A DNA stretch of 64,000 nt, from the NCBI GenBank assembly GCA_023105745.1, contig JALGQZ010000015.1, forward strand, positions 441,501 to 505,500. Direction: 5' to 3'. Each line of letters begins with the position of its first letter. Position 1 is the first letter of the stretch. Under the pieces are notes generated by a model. It worked only from the letters and a program-made list of their open reading frames with translations. It made no database searches and was not told where the DNA came from. The stretch is from Austropuccinia psidii. Taxonomy: Eukaryota; Basidiomycota; Pucciniomycetes; Pucciniales; Sphaerophragmiaceae. This document shows positions 34,396 through 48,019 of this stretch, piece after piece. The translations under genes and the position numbers were made by a program.

Positions 34396-34560
34396 AAAGC
34401 TCAGTAGCCTTGCTCAGTAGCTTAGTATTAGTGAAGAATAGTAGTATAACCGTAGTAAAAGCTCAGTAGCCTTGCTCAGTAGCTTAGTATTAGTGAAGAA
34501 TAGTAGTATTAACGTAGTAAAAAGCTCAGTAGCCTTGCTCAGTGGCTTAGTATTATTAAA
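34396..34560 (+). repeat. Three copies of a roughly 66-base repeat after the TATA box
   Basis: Each contains aaagctcagtagccttgctc and agcttagtatta. They lie 115-290 bases after the TATA box, in the region expected to be R or U5. Confidence 0.7.
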
Positions 34561-35111
34561 AAAAAAGTAGTAGTGATATAAAACCCAGTATTAAAAAGAA
34601 ATCCTAAAAGAATCAAATCCAGTAGTCTTATTATTAGTACTCATATCAAAAAAAAATCATTATAATCCACCTAAAACCATAAAAAATATATATATTCTTA
34701 TCATTCTTAAAAAAAAAAAAAACAAAAAAAAAATATTCTTATTAGTTTCATTAAAATAACAGAAACCCAAAACATATATATATATATATATATTATCATC
34801 ACTTTTATTAAAATAAAGTAAAAAAATCTAGTGTTTATTTTATCAGAAAATTTAGATCAGAATTTTTACTGTAGTGTTATTGATAGGTCTGATTTAGAGA
34901 CTGCTGATAAGTCTTCTCTATCTGTTAAAGCCACAAATCTTATTTTATTTTGTGATTCTCTGTAGGCTGACTATTCAGTATTATTTAGAGGGGCAGCTAA
35001 TACACCTTAGCACCCATGGTTATTGGACAATTATGAAATTCAAAACAGACTTACCAATAATTTCCCCCTCAAGGTACTGCCTTATTTCATCCCACACCAA
35101 AAGGAGTTCCC

Positions 35112-35345
35112 ACAGCGTAAGTATGGTAAGCAGTGTTGGGAGGATGTCGGGAGGGCACTACACAAGCGTAAGGTTAAGTGGTGTCAGGAGCATGATTGGA
35201 GGGAACTACACAAGCGTAAGGTTAAGTGGTGTCGGGAGCATGTTGGGAGGGCACTACACAAGCGTAAGGATAAGTGGTGTCGGGAGCATGTCGGGAGGGC
35301 ACTCCGTGAGCGTAAGGATAAGTGGTGTCGGGAGTGCACCACGTG
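35112..35345. repeat. Tandem array 3, 48-base units
   Basis: Five units of the same kind as array 2 (start gcgtaagg, then taagtggtgtcgggag). The 16-residue periodic open frame on the + strand results from the 48-base period and is not taken as a gene. Confidence 0.8.
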
Positions 35346-35734
35346 AGCATAAAGATGGTAAGGGCGGGGTTTGAAAGCGTAAGGAGTGGTGAGGACGGAG
35401 ATGGGGGGACAGGGTCGGAGTCTCATCTGGAGGGCGGTGCGGGCTCGTAAGCATGTGAAGCATCGGGGCGGATTAGGTGGGGATGCGGAAGCCAATGAGG
35501 TGAAATTACCCAAACATTGTGAATAGTGTTGAAACGGGTTTGGGCTTTGAGTGACATTCTCATGTGACACATGTGACGATTGACATTGTCTTGACGCTGA
35601 CGTGACGTGACCCACTAAATCCAGTGACTATAAAGTGACACTAACGCGACTGAAGCAAGATTTTATACTGAAAGCGGTGCAACGTGAAGTCAATCGCCGA
35701 CGATTGACGCAAGATTCGCCCTGGTGCAAATTAC

Positions 35735-36369
35735 CTCAAGCTTCCTTGAGGAAGGATTTGATTGAAATACATCCCACAGCTGCTAGCTTCAAGGGAATGT
35801 TAGACAAAGCTAGAAAGCATGAAGTAAGGTGCATGGAAGACTTCTTTGCATATACTAAGGACAAATGGGATAAAAAACATACAACTCAAGATTTCAAAGT
35901 GGGGGACCTAGTTCTTGTATCCACAAATAACTTCAATAACATCAAAGGATGTAAAAAGTTGAAAGACTCCTTTGCAGGACCTTTTGTGATTAAGGCCCTC
36001 CATGGAGAAAATGCTGTTGAAGTAGAGTTATCTGAAGAACTTAGAAATAAGCATCCCACACTTCCAGGGAGCTTGATAAAGCCATATAAATATAGTGATG
36101 CTGAAAGATTTCCCTTGAGGAACAAAGTTCCCTCAAGTTATACCTCCTATTGAGTCATCTGGTAGTAAGAAAATTACCAAAGTTCTCAAGGAAAGAAAGT
36201 TGAGAACCAACAAAGTAAGGGAATACCTTGTTAGGTACAGTGACCCAACTTGCAAAGATGAATGATTGCCAGAAAAATACATACCTAAAGCTACTAAACC
36301 TCTCAGAAGGCTCAGGAACACTAGAAATAACAATATTACAAAGCAATATTCTTTTTTAGGGGGAGGGAA
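35735..36369 (+). pseudogene. Family A-type Pol C-terminus (integrase tail, chromodomain-like)
   Basis: From about 35,738 it reads LRKDLIEIHPTAASFKGML, KVGDLVLVSTNNFNNIKG and GPFVIKALHGENAVEVEL, which is the integrase tail of family A (compare 3,310-3,650). A frame change near 36,140 leads to VLKERKLRTNK, REYLVRYSDP and a TGA where family A has Trp (DEW). Before 35,735 the sequence is unrelated, so the fragment is 5' truncated. A polypurine tract (agggggaggga) precedes the LTR at 36,370. Confidence 0.75.
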
Positions 36370-38185
36370 TGTGAGCCTTAGAGGTATTTTCATATACCCA
36401 AAAGACCACAAATGATAAATTAAGATACAAATTTAAATAAAATAAATTTATTTATATTATAAAAATAAAAATTCAAATATAAATACAAATTTATATTTGA
36501 AAATCAAAATTTAATTATAATTTGAAAATAAAGTTACAATAAAATTTAAAATTATGAAAATACATCTTTACTTGTAAAAATTAAGTAAAAGTGAGCTTTT
36601 AATAAAAATTATGAAATTAATTTATTTTTAGTAAAAAGTTCTATAAAATATATTATAGATTTTTATCCAATAAATAAACATCAAGAAATTATCACACCAT
36701 TGGATTCCTCATAAAAAAGAAAGTAGGGTCACCTCTGGATGAAATTTCTGGAACTGAACTCCAAATAAGCTTAAATTAAGTTTTTAGTATTTTTTGTACA
36801 AAAGTATGAAAATCCTCAAAACCTTAAATTAATTCACACCAAATTTGGTTTTAACCATCAATCTTTGTGTTAAAATTGAGGTGTTGTGTTTAGCTTAGAT
36901 GTTATGAGGAATTGAAGTATTTTCAATTGAAATGTCAAAATGTGCATGTTTATTACATAAGTGAACTTTAATTTACATATGAGGTATGAATTATTACAGA
37001 TTTGTAATCGAAACCTCCATTTAACTACATATGTAAATTATAATTGTATTACATGATGAGGAATTAAAAAAATAAATAAATTGGAAAGATTAATTCTGGG
37101 GGGGAAAAGACACTCTAGCTCTAAAGGGGAGCTAGACTCCCAAAATCCTTGCTGAGTGGGGTGGGATGTCAAAATACACGCAAAATTTAATTACTTTTTT
37201 GACCTGGAATTGAGTCACAGGGTTTGTGACTCAATTGATGATGGGGTTTTGATACCAACCAGGGTAGTTTTAATTTCTGCCAAGTGGGTAACACTACCCT
37301 TAAGTTAAAACAATGTTAGTAAAAACAGTTTTAACTGGTTTCTATGACTCTTACACACATTCTGCCATGTTATGAAAGCTCTAAACAAGGTATTGCTAAA
37401 GTAATGGCTGATTTAAGGGTCTAAAATGGCTAAAAATAGCAAAAACAGGCATAAACCAGCGCTTTTTTGGTCTAAACCAGGGTTCAATGATGCCATAATG
37501 GGCTTTTCTGTTGTCAGACTGTTTTTAACTACTGACAGGAGTAAATTTTACTTTTGGAGTAAGAAAACTGATGGCTATAAAAGAATGTCTTCTTTGCCCC
37601 ACTTTTCTCTTCATGTTAGACTCTTTTCCTTTTATAATTAGTTTAAACACTGTTAAACCAATCAATAGAATATTCCAGCCACCCTTTGTTAAAAATTTTG
37701 AACCTTTCAACCACGTGAAAAAATTATTATAATCATTGTTTGTAACTGTTATAATAATTTTTACTCTTGAACCACCCCAAAAGTGAATTAAAGCATCTTT
37801 CATCACTGTTAACTTTGTCATTTTGTTTCCAAATTCACTCTGGTCACCTTTGGGCATGTTTACTCTTCAAATATCTTTTTGAAGACTTTGTTCTTTAATT
37901 AATTGCTTGCAGTTCTTTGCTCAATTAATTCCAATTTAAATTGCTGTTGAAGAAATTTCCTTTGTAGCCTTAAATATCTCTTGTAGAGTATTTTTGGATA
38001 AATCTTTATTGTTGGTAAAACAATAAATGTTTATTATATCATTGTTTTATACTTAAATATTTGAAAGAAATAGAATTCGTGTGTTTTCACTTTAAAAATA
38101 CTATTTCATACTATTTCAAATAATTTTACCTTATGCAAATTTTGAGGACCGGAAAAGAACTTGATATTTTATCAAAGTTTCATCT
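36370..38185 (+). repeat. Family A-type LTR
   Basis: Begins TGTGAGCC directly after a polypurine tract. It shares the attggattcc words of the family A LTR near its start and has a TATA box 1.2 kb in. The end is approximate, set where the reverse LTR fragment becomes recognisable. Confidence 0.6.
37576..37583 (+). promoter_or_regulatory. LTR TATA box (TATAAAAG)
   Basis: It lies 1,206 bases from the LTR start, close to the 1,225 of the family A LTR at 4,025, followed by a pyrimidine-rich stretch. Confidence 0.5.
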
Positions 38186-38189
38186 TCAC

Positions 38190-39001
38190 ACCTTACAATA
38201 TTACAGTGAGTGATCATAAATGATCATTTTTAAGCTTGAGCTTTGATAATAAAGAACTTTTGAGTTATAAATGCTAAATACATTTAGATAATAAATTCTA
38301 ATAGATTGGAATTACCTTACTAAGCTGCAAAGATCATTTCATCACATCATAAAACTTCCTTTTGTGATTTTTTTCGTGTAGCTCATCTTTTATATTGAAT
38401 TTTACTATTTTAAATATAAAACCATGATTTCAAGGGGCTATAACCTGAATATAATGATACAAATAACACATTTCTTTACTTATTAGCTAAAAGAATCTGA
38501 ATATCTACCTTTTCTTAACTTTGGATCACTTCCAAAACAAAGTGGTCAACAGCTATACCTATCTTGCCAAAAAACCCTTGTATGTTATAAACTTGCTTCT
38601 ATCTTGTCAAAAAAAGCGTATGTCTATATTTCTACAATAATTATCCAGTAACTTTCTTTTTGTTTGAGCTCTTTCCCATGTATACATCATGAGATGTGAG
38701 CTAAAAAGTATGAATATATGTACTCATCATAAAAAGGCATATATTTAGTCTATCTGAGTGAGTATTGACTTCTCAGATATGAAATAAAAATATGATATGT
38801 GTTGTTTTTGATGAGTAATCAAATGGTGTAATTCATTTCAAATTCTTATTCATTGATTTCTGGGATAATCAAGCCTTTATTTCTTTTTATGTCACCTTTA
38901 CTTATTTTAAGATAATAATTTCAATACTCATTATAAACATAAGTATTGTAAAGTTGTTTTGTCACATTTTTGAATATGTGGTCATAGCTCAAAATGTCAC
39001 A
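38190..39001 (-). repeat. Family A-type LTR fragment, reverse orientation
   Basis: On the - strand it begins TGTGACA at 39,001 and runs through CATATTC words to the tgatcatttatgatcactcactgta region (38,205-38,230), matching about the first 900 bases of the LTR at 4,025. It is cut near 38,190. Confidence 0.6.
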
Positions 39002-40671
39002 GCTTTTCTTTTTGTGGTCTGCATGTCTTAATATAAATGACTTTTAAAATTCAAAATAATTATATTAATGACATATTATTATACTTTGGGCATAAAATAA
39101 TTATATTATTTATAGAAATCTAATATAAGGAAAGTAACTTATCAATATACTTAGGGAAATTTATAATTATTAACAAAAATTAACAAATGCATGCAAAATT
39201 ATTCTTGAATGATAAAAAAAAATTCATAAAAACAACATTACCAATGAGAAATGATAATAGAGACATGTAAATTACTCCTAACACTTGATAAAATAATTTT
39301 CATTTCATTGATGCCTAATAATGTAAATACAATCTATTCAAATTTTATCTCAATAAAAAATAAAGAGAAAAACCCTTTTTAATATTTTCTATTTTTGTTT
39401 AGAGAGTTTGAAAGAATTTAACATATAATAATTGAATATTGGGGTAATCATTTGGAAGAAGGTAATTCCTGAGATATAAGACTTTGGTCTTTTATTATAT
39501 AAGAGTTGTATAAGAGAATAGAGTTTTTTACCTTTTTATTTAATATTTGATTGAATTTGATGTGTCTGAGGGGGAATAGAGGAAGAAGGGGCCTTTATAT
39601 AGTAAGGATTCCCAATATTAATGACTAAATACACTATACCTGAAAATTACTCCTGATATCCACTGGAATGGATTAATACTTTAAGGCTTGGTGATGATTA
39701 CATCATTATCAAACCTTTTGCTTTGAGTATTATTTCCTATTGTAGAGTTATCACTGTAAATTTAATTTTTTGATATCATAAGCTTTTGATATTATTTTAT
39801 TTTATGGATTCAGGTCATTTCAAGCACAAAATAAAAAGATTTACTAGTTTTATCTCTTATTTAAATTTTGTGCTGGAAAGAAGATTACAGTTAAAGATCA
39901 AAATGATCATTTGTAAGCTTAAGCTTTAATCATTCATCAATGTTCAGTTTTTCATAAATCTACAGTTCACCGAATGAATCTTAATAGCTTGAAATTTCTT
40001 TATTAAGGTGCCAAGAGGACTTCATTGGATCACCAAAACTTTCTTTTTGATCAATTTTCTTGTAATTCATCTTCTTTCTCAAAGATTGCTCTTTTAGACT
40101 TTAAGACCCAATTTCATAAAGCTATAACTTGAATATAATGATACAAATTGAGACATTATTGATAAATGAACTAGTACAATTTTAATTACCACTTTTAATT
40201 TTGAGTGGTCAGCTGTTATTGCTAGTTTGAACAATTTATCCCTATTATTCTTAGCCTCATTTAGAAATTTGGAAATAAACTTTAAATATTTATTCTTACA
40301 TTTAATTTTTGGTAACTCTGATTTTTTATCAAGTCCCTATCATGAGTAGTGCAAACTGTATTAGATGAAACCCATGAATATATGCACTGATCTTAAAGGG
40401 CATATAACCAGGTATCATATTAAGTATTGGGTTGACAGATATGAAATAGAATATTAATATATGTATTTTTTATGGGGAATACAATGGCATAATTTATTTA
40501 AAATTTTTATCCATTGGCTTCTGAGTCCAACAAAGATTAATGCATTTTGATAGCCTTGCTACTTATTTCAATTTTCTTTGAGATTATAATTATAATTATT
40601 AGTATTAACATAGGTGTCTTAATAGTGTTTGAGACCTTTTTGAATATGTGATCATATCTCAAAGGCTTACA
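39002..40671 (-). repeat. Family A-type LTR, reverse orientation
   Basis: Begins TGTAAGCC on the - strand at 40,671, just after a polypurine tract (tttttttgggaggga). It aligns with 4,025-5,900, including the TATA box (TATATAAAGG at 39,592-39,601) and the AT-rich end. It is the 3' LTR of the internal sequence at 40,672-42,930. Confidence 0.65.
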
Positions 40672-42930
40672 TTCCCTCCCAAAAAAAATATTGTACCACA
40701 ATCTGATATAGTGAATTATAGTATCATCCACTGTCCTACCTCTTGAATAAATGTTTTTGGTCTTGAAAATTAATAATGATTAAATTTTGGATTTTTTGGG
40801 TATGCATTCATTTCTAAGGCTTCTAAAATATTTTTAAGCATTTATAATAGCCTTCTTAAGTAGCTATTTATCTTCTTGAATTTAGTTTATATACCTTACA
40901 AGGTATTCTCCTTTCTTCAAGGAATTTAAAAAAAAAAATTTCTCCTTCTTCTAGAGGGGGAATTTCAAGTGATGATATATTTTATAGGTGAAATAATTCC
41001 TCATCACTTTAACTGTAAGATTTTATTTAACTCCCACGGAATATTGGTTGTTTGTTTACTAATTCACCTGTTAACTGTAGCTGCAAAACATTTGGGCCAT
41101 GTAGGGCTTTTATCATAAAAGGTCCCTTAAGGGAATCCTGCAGTTTCTTTATTACCTTCATTGTTACCAAAATTGAGGGTTGATACTGGGACTAAATCCC
41201 CAATTTTAAAATCTGGTAGTTTTTGACTTTTGTCCCATCTTTAATTTTCACATTTAAAACAATATTGCATAATTAAATGTGCATCATGTCTTCCTTTATC
41301 AAGAATTCTTTTAAAACTAATTGCTGTTTGATGTATTTCAGCAAAGTACTTCTTAATAGTGTCATAGGGTAGCCTTGGGCTCGAACCACTTCCAACCATT
41401 GCAGTTGTTCAAAAAGTTGATGAATGGATTTATTTCTTATATCCCAGTTCCAGAGCTCTTATTATAGTACCCCAAGTATGGTATGAATCATCAAATTTTT
41501 TGATTTCTATGCCATAAGCGCAGAATCTTCTGATCCTATCTTTGAGTTTCTGTATCATACTTTCTGCTAATCCATAAGTCTGAGAGTGAAAAGATATTGA
41601 GAATGATCATTTTGTGCCAAAAAAGTTATGGAGATTTTTCCATAAAGCTGAAGTTAATTTAGGATCTCTATCACCTATGATATTTTGTAAAAAGCCTGTA
41701 AGGCTGATAGATCCTTTCCATATCATTATATATGTATCCATATCTTCCTCATATTTATGGGAGGGTTAGAAGATTGGGGCTCTTCTGTACCTATCAACCA
41801 ATGGTAGGCATTAATTACATGTTTTCTCTGCTCCTGGGGCTAGGGCTTTTACCCAATCCATATGGACTATTTCCTATGGGGATTTTGGGTCTTCTATTTA
41901 GATCATCATTCCAAGATTCTTCCTTGTGGCTCCATTTTATTTTTTGCATCTGTCACAAGTTTGGCCATATGATGCAAAATCCTTCCTCCAATTTAGCCAC
42001 CAAAAAAATGTTTTCACACTTTCTTGTGTCCCCTGTTTTCTGAGAGATGTCCAGAAAAAAAACTATCATGACATTTATGCAGTATAGTGCTATTAGAAAA
42101 ATATCTTTTATGGTCATAACACATGTGTATTTGGTACTATGGTAAAGCATTCCATCGAGCAGGTTGAATATTGCTTCATCACAAACTTTTTTCACACAGT
42201 TCCTCTAGTTTGGAAGATAATGATGGGTTTTTGCAGTCTTTCATTAAGATTTGGCATAAATTTGTAGCAATTCATATTAATCTTATAGCTTTTTTGACTT
42301 CTTTAAATAATTCTTTGCCACCCTCTGTAACACATATTCCTTCTATATGGGTTTATTCCTGTGGTACCCATGCTGTGTTTTCCTGTGTATTTTCTAAACC
42401 CCATCTTCTGAGGCCATCCACATTTTTATTAATATTACCAGATTAATGGACTATGTAAACATTACCTCTATACTTGTGGATAGCAGTTTGCCATCTAAAC
42501 ATATCTCTCTTTGGTGTATTCATGTTTAATAATTATTTGATAGCAATACAATCTTTAATGACATCAAAGACTTCTCCATCTAAGTAATAGTTTAATTTTG
42601 CTAACACCCACATTAACAAACGCCTTCCATTTGACTTGCTACATATCTGGATTGATTAGGCTTAATTTGTCTTGAAATAAAACAAATTGTCCCTTCAACA
42701 GGTTTTCCATTGTTTTTCTTTTGGTGTAGTGAAGCACCTAATACTTCTTCATAAGAATAAATGTAAACTTTGAAAGGTGATTTCCAATCTTTCAACAAGA
42801 GGAAAGGTGCATTTGAGAGGTATTTTTTCAGTTCCTCATATGATTTGAGTCTTTATTCAGTCATCAAATAGACTGTTTGTTAATCAGAGAGCTTCTAAAG
42901 AGACTTAATAATATTAGAAAATTATTTGAT
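40672..42930 (-). pseudogene. Family A-type pol remnant (RT end, RNase H, integrase, chromodomain)
   Basis: Reads on the - strand from high to low coordinates: the end of reverse transcriptase near 42,840-42,930, RNase H ([23 protein letters not shown] near 42,613-42,798), integrase start (LLDGMLYHSTKYTCVMTI near 42,150), and the integrase core to tail down to about 40,900. Many stops and indels. It is cut at about 42,935 by the hAT element. Confidence 0.7.
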
Positions 42931-42934
42931 GTAC

Positions 42935-45815
42935 TGTATATCAAGGTTGGCATCTGAGTACGTAATGGATACTAAGATGCTTTTTTTTTGAGTGTGTACT
43001 AAATTACCAAGTTAATTAATACGTACTCAGCAAGTAACGTAATAAATTCAAGCCTAGTTAGTATGAGTTCCAGTAACCAAATACAAGCGGGTATACTGGG
43101 TAAAGCCCCAGCACACAACAAATCTTTATCACAAAAAAGGCCCAAAAAACAACTTTTTGGCAAAAAATATCATGTATTCAAGTTACAAAGCATGCCTGAT
43201 GTTAACTAATTCATCCAAAAAGGAAATTTCTAAGTCATATCTTTGATCATATGGTGTTTTTTCATTGTTTAGCCATTCTTTCAGGCATGTCAGATGAGCT
43301 ATTGTTTGGGCCCTTGGGGCTGCCCAAGTCGGGGTTCTGAGCCTACAACTATGAGAGAATATGAATTTGATGCATGCAGAGCCTTCTGGAATAGTCAAGT
43401 AATGTAGGGGAATTTTTCCCAACATAGGGAAGTTGCCTGTGATAATTTGGCGCTGTAATAAGGTCAGAATTCAGAAATGAATACAAAGCAAACTGTCCCT
43501 ACCTTCCAATAATTTATTATGGGTTCTCCCTTTGTCATGGGATACAAATTTTGTAGGTAACAGACTAGTTTATCTCCTTGGCTTTTTGGAAGCTCATAAG
43601 ATGTCTCAATAGGTGGTTCTTTCAAAGGGCAAAATAAATCCAAGTTTCACTTTCACTCATGTATTCAGGCATGCTTTTCCTGAGGTTTGCATTATCTTCT
43701 AATTTTTTCTGTGAGATTAATGAGGCAATCTCATTGTTCAAGACTTCTATCACCTCTTTCAATTGATGATTTGGCACACAAAACTTTTTAAAACCGCCTT
43801 CACAGTACTTGGAATTGAAAAAGCAAGTGATTAAACTGTAATTGTTTGACATCTTCAGCTCATCATACTTATATAAATTCTGTTGTGCACACTTGCAGGC
43901 ATTTTGCCAAGTATTTGGACTGACACTTGCATAATGCAATAAGCGATTGAGGAGTACCTGGCAGTATGGTAAGACAAGATGCTTTGCAGGACCTTTGGAT
44001 TGGAAAATGCTGCATTATTGTTGGAAAATCTCGGAGAACAGCTCCATGAATTCCATGGAACTCCAACTTTCTTCAGTAAGCTGATATGATTGATTTTCAG
44101 ATAAATTGGTATACAATTGAAGGGACAATTTTAAAAGATGTTCCCTTTGTATTTGCTGGAGGAAGTAGTTCCAATGGGTAATTGGTATGGTTATTGGAAG
44201 CACATTTGCCTCATTTGTTTTATTGCATGCTTGTATGAGTAAGTCTTTCTGTTTTGTGAAACCTTGAATTTGTGAGCAGAGTTCTCTCAATACGCACATG
44301 ACCGTTTTATTTGAGGGAGTTTGCAATTGAGTTTGATCAGCCTCTATGCATTTGGGCTTGAAGGGTTTATCACCAAAGTATGCCACATCACCAGATTTGT
44401 CTTGTGTTTCAAGTGTTGGTTGATTCAAGGCTTGAGAGCGACCCTTTTTATATTTGTGCCCCAAGGAGTGGTGAACCTTTTTCATTGTTGCTAAAATTCC
44501 AAGATGGTGGCCCATGTAAGACACTAGGTGTGGAAAATTGATGATGAAATGTACTTACTGTGCAAGGCCATACTACCCAAAGGACCCTCATCATTGCTAT
44601 CCTCTATTGGTGTTTGTTTAATCCCAAGATAGTTGTCAAGGAGCTTGTAATAATCATCAGTCAGCTGTCCCATGTATGCAAAGAATTCTTTTTCAACAAG
44701 GTTAAGAACATTACAGGCGCAACAGTGAAAACTTTGGCTTTTGGGCCATTGGATTCCAATTGCGGAAAATTTCTCTTGAAGGACAGTGGTCATGGCCACA
44801 TTATTTCCCCCATTGTCACCAGTAATGCAATATAGCTGCGTAATCATTCCTTGTTTGGCCAAAGCCTCCCATATTGTCCATGCTAAAGCCACCCCAGTGT
44901 GAATTCCACAAGTTCGTCATAAAGAAAGTGGATAATTGATAACAATGCATTGGTAGTAAAGTCAAATAAAACTTGCCTCAAAAGCCACAAGGGTTTTGTG
45001 GAAAGAGGAAGTGAGAGGATCAATCCATTGCATGACAATGGCTAAGCAACTTTGAGACTTGTCTTTTGTTGTCCAACCATGAATTGATGCACAAGCCTTT
45101 TGATTGAGGTACGTGGGAGACCTCTTTAGTAAAGCTGTGTTGCAGTTGCTGCTATCATGCATGCATGGGGTCATTGAAAGGAGGGGGAAATGCATTGTAA
45201 AGCATGTTGTAGTTGGGGCGACACGAAAATCAAGAAAGAAACCTGGAATGCCACCAGACCTTTTACTAACTTCCTATTAAGTACCACTTGGGTTTCAGCT
45301 GCCAATCTTGCACCCATATTGGGGCAAATCAATCCAGGCAGTTTTGATGCCCACGCGTTAAATCCACCAGCACAGATCTTGCTATGCTTATTCATGTTTG
45401 CAGTGTGGCAACCAATGACAACAGTTTTCACAAAAATTATGCAAAATCAGCTTATTAAATAATATGTGGCCATAAATATGACAATTTCACCTACCTGCAG
45501 TGCCAACACCTATAAGTGTAGCAATATTTGTTTTTATCAGGCATCCATTCACCAGTAAGAGTTACTTTCTGCATAGATAAAAATACACGAGCACAAATGA
45601 GCTATCAATATAAGTATACTAACAATAAAATCCACATTACCTCAGACCATTTGTGTGGTCTCTTGCGATCTTGAGCCACATATTGGATCACCCTAGTATC
45701 CTGTGAAATTGAGGCGGTCTCATGAGGCAAGTCGTATTCATTGTGGGTTAAGTAATAATCATCTGATCAGTCAGATTGCGCATCCATTCCAGTAATAGAT
45801 GGAAGAAGAGCTGAA
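42935..45815 (-). pseudogene. hAT-family DNA transposon, degenerate transposase
   Basis: On the - strand a BED-type zinc finger is split by introns (CYTYRCWHC near 45,500, then CHTANMNKHSKIC near 45,380). Then come IHGWTTKDKSQSCLAI near 45,070, the D-containing ITGDNGGNN near 44,820, CCACNVLNLVEKE near 44,700 (normally CxxH), and the C-terminal dimerisation domain LHYLTIPEGSACIKFIFSH at 43,300-43,420. hAT transposases cut and paste DNA and make 8-base target duplications. The left end has subterminal inverted words CTGAGTACG (42,955) and CGTACTCAG (43,023). I found no right terminal repeat. Several stops and frame changes. Confidence 0.75.
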
Positions 45816-45849
45816 AAAAATAGGGAGAAAACCTCAAGTGAGTTGATGG

Positions 45850-47863
45850 CAGGAGCTTTTTAAAGAGGACTTTTTTAAGGTTTGTCTAAGAAACTCTTGA
45901 TAATGGTAACAATATCAATAGTACTATGATTGTCCTCAGTAAGAAAGTAAAATATAATCAAAGATAATAACCAAAATTTAAATATAATTACTAAAAATAA
46001 TTATAAAAAAATGAATTTAATTATTATCATATAAAAAAATAGTAAAAAAACATAATAATTCTAATAAATTAATAAGAATTGTAAAGCTCTTAATAAGACA
46101 ATTACACGTGGAAAATATAAATATTTAACCACTGAATAATAGTATATAAATATTATCTTTAAAGTAATTAAAACACACACTGTGCAAAAATAATTCTTAT
46201 AGAAAAATTCTATATAAAAAAAACTAATAATAGTTAAAAAAGTATAGAGAGTTTTAGAGAAAACTTACTTATAATATAGATTTAATAAAAAAAGTCAAAT
46301 AACAACAGTTATTATATTAAATAATTATTGTAAGTTAAACACCACGCCAAAAATAATTATTTTCAAAGATAAAACAACCTTTTCCAATTTAATTTATGAT
46401 TAAAGAGTTTTTGAGATGAATTTGTGGATTTTAAAAGATATTTTAAAGACAATAATTTTATAAAGTAAAATTTATTATAGGTGATTACAAAAATAATCTA
46501 ACTTCTATGATTTCAATTTATTAATTTACAATTTATAAAGAATAAAATACTTAAGAAATACGTTAATAATAAGATTTTATATATCGTAAAGCTTAACCTG
46601 TTTAAATGTCTAATATGCTTGCATTGATAATTGGTGATAGACAAAAACAGTGATGAAAAGACTCTTTTTATGTCTACATAGCAGCTCTCATGATTAATAA
46701 TGGATATAGAGGGCGTTCTCAGGTAAAAACTGAAAACCATGCTTCAAAATGAGGTTCCTAACTTAAGGTAAGTTATTTTTAATTCCAACGTAAAGTTACC
46801 AGTTTTATTCTTAACTCCAAGTAACTTTAATCCTCATTTAAGTTAATTATTTTAAGTTTTAATAGAAAATAAGTTTATTTATATTACAGTTCATCACATT
46901 GAAATATTAAAAATAGAGTTTCAAGAAGAAACCTCTTAAACTCAATTTTTAATTAATTTTTGAATAAATCTTAAATTTTTTAAGAATAATTAAAAAGTTG
47001 AATTTCCAGGCTGATGGTCTAGGAGTTCTATTTAAAAAAGAGAGTTAAGATTCACTTTATATATAGATAATATTAAGCTGTAAGCTGTGTGAAGGTTTCA
47101 AGCACATCCATTAAGAATTGGATTTTTAATGAATTTTCGAAGTTATTACTATTTTTCCACGCGAAATAGAAATACACACCAAACCTGAACTTTTGATGAG
47201 GTTTTAATTCTTGTAAACTTCAATTTTTAAGCTTATTTAAGCTTTTTATGCTTGCTTAATCTTTTTGAGCTTATTTAAGCTTATTTAAGCTTTGACAGGT
47301 CTCAAAAATTTAATGTCAGCTCTGTTTGGTCTTCTCCTTTGTCTCACCTTATTTGCGTGGATTTTGCCATTTTATCTATTTAAAGCCATACTATGGCCTT
47401 AAAGCCTTTTAAATTAAGCTCATGCAGGATTTACATTCTGTATGGAAACTCCTAAGCCAATTCAGTAAATATACACAACACCTCAATTTAACTAAAATTT
47501 TGGTAAGTTTGCATAAACCTTATGCAACTTTAAATTTAATCTTATTTAAGCTTAAATTTAAGAATTTTGAAAAAAATGTTCAAAAGGTTGCATTAGTACT
47601 TTGAGATTCTTAAATCTTCCAATAACATAAGAAATAAGCCTTTTTTGGGTATAACACCCTATGGGTGTACCCTAGGTCATTTTTGGTGTAGAATCCAAAA
47701 AAGACATAATATTTATAACTTTGTTTATTCAAAAAAAATTATACTTATTTTTTATTATTTTTTATTTTAAATTCAATTGAAAAGTCTGTTGAAGACTAAA
47801 TAAGCTGTATATAAAGTAATTTGTGGCCTTATGGGTATGTTATACATACTTCACAGGCTCACC
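45850..47863 (-). repeat. Diverged family A' LTR, reverse orientation
   Basis: Placed by the polypurine tract (ttggtggtaggga on the - strand, near 47,865-47,880) and a GGTGAGCC start at 47,863, plus extreme AT content like other family A LTRs. No gene is seen in these 2 kb. The right-hand content and the left end are uncertain. Confidence 0.45.
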
Positions 47864-48019
47864 TTCCCTACCACCAAAAACAATTGTACCACAATTTGAT
47901 TTTAGTAGTATACCCCCCAAGTCAATTGGGGCGGTATCATCCACTGTCCAACCTCTATACTTATACTTTTAAGTATGTAAAGCACACAATTCATATTTTC
48001 AATTGAGGAATTGGTTCTC

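Larger units (their letters stand above)
33040..34970 (+). repeat. LTR-like block with TATA box and internal repeats
   Basis: No gene. The first half is built of repeats, then a TATA box (34,271), a second repeat set and an AT-rich end. After it comes ggggcagctaatacacc and a short piece (HPWLLDNYEIQNRL) that looks like a Gypsy gag start. I infer an LTR of an otherwise lost element. Both ends are approximate. Confidence 0.5.

Noticed and set aside
27262..35345. Tandem arrays as a CRISPR array
   Set aside because: Units follow each other directly without unique spacers, and the setting is a fungal genome.
35023..35374. 16-residue periodic protein in array 3
   Set aside because: The period of 48 bases is a multiple of three, so frames stay open by chance; array 2 has 37-base units that break it.
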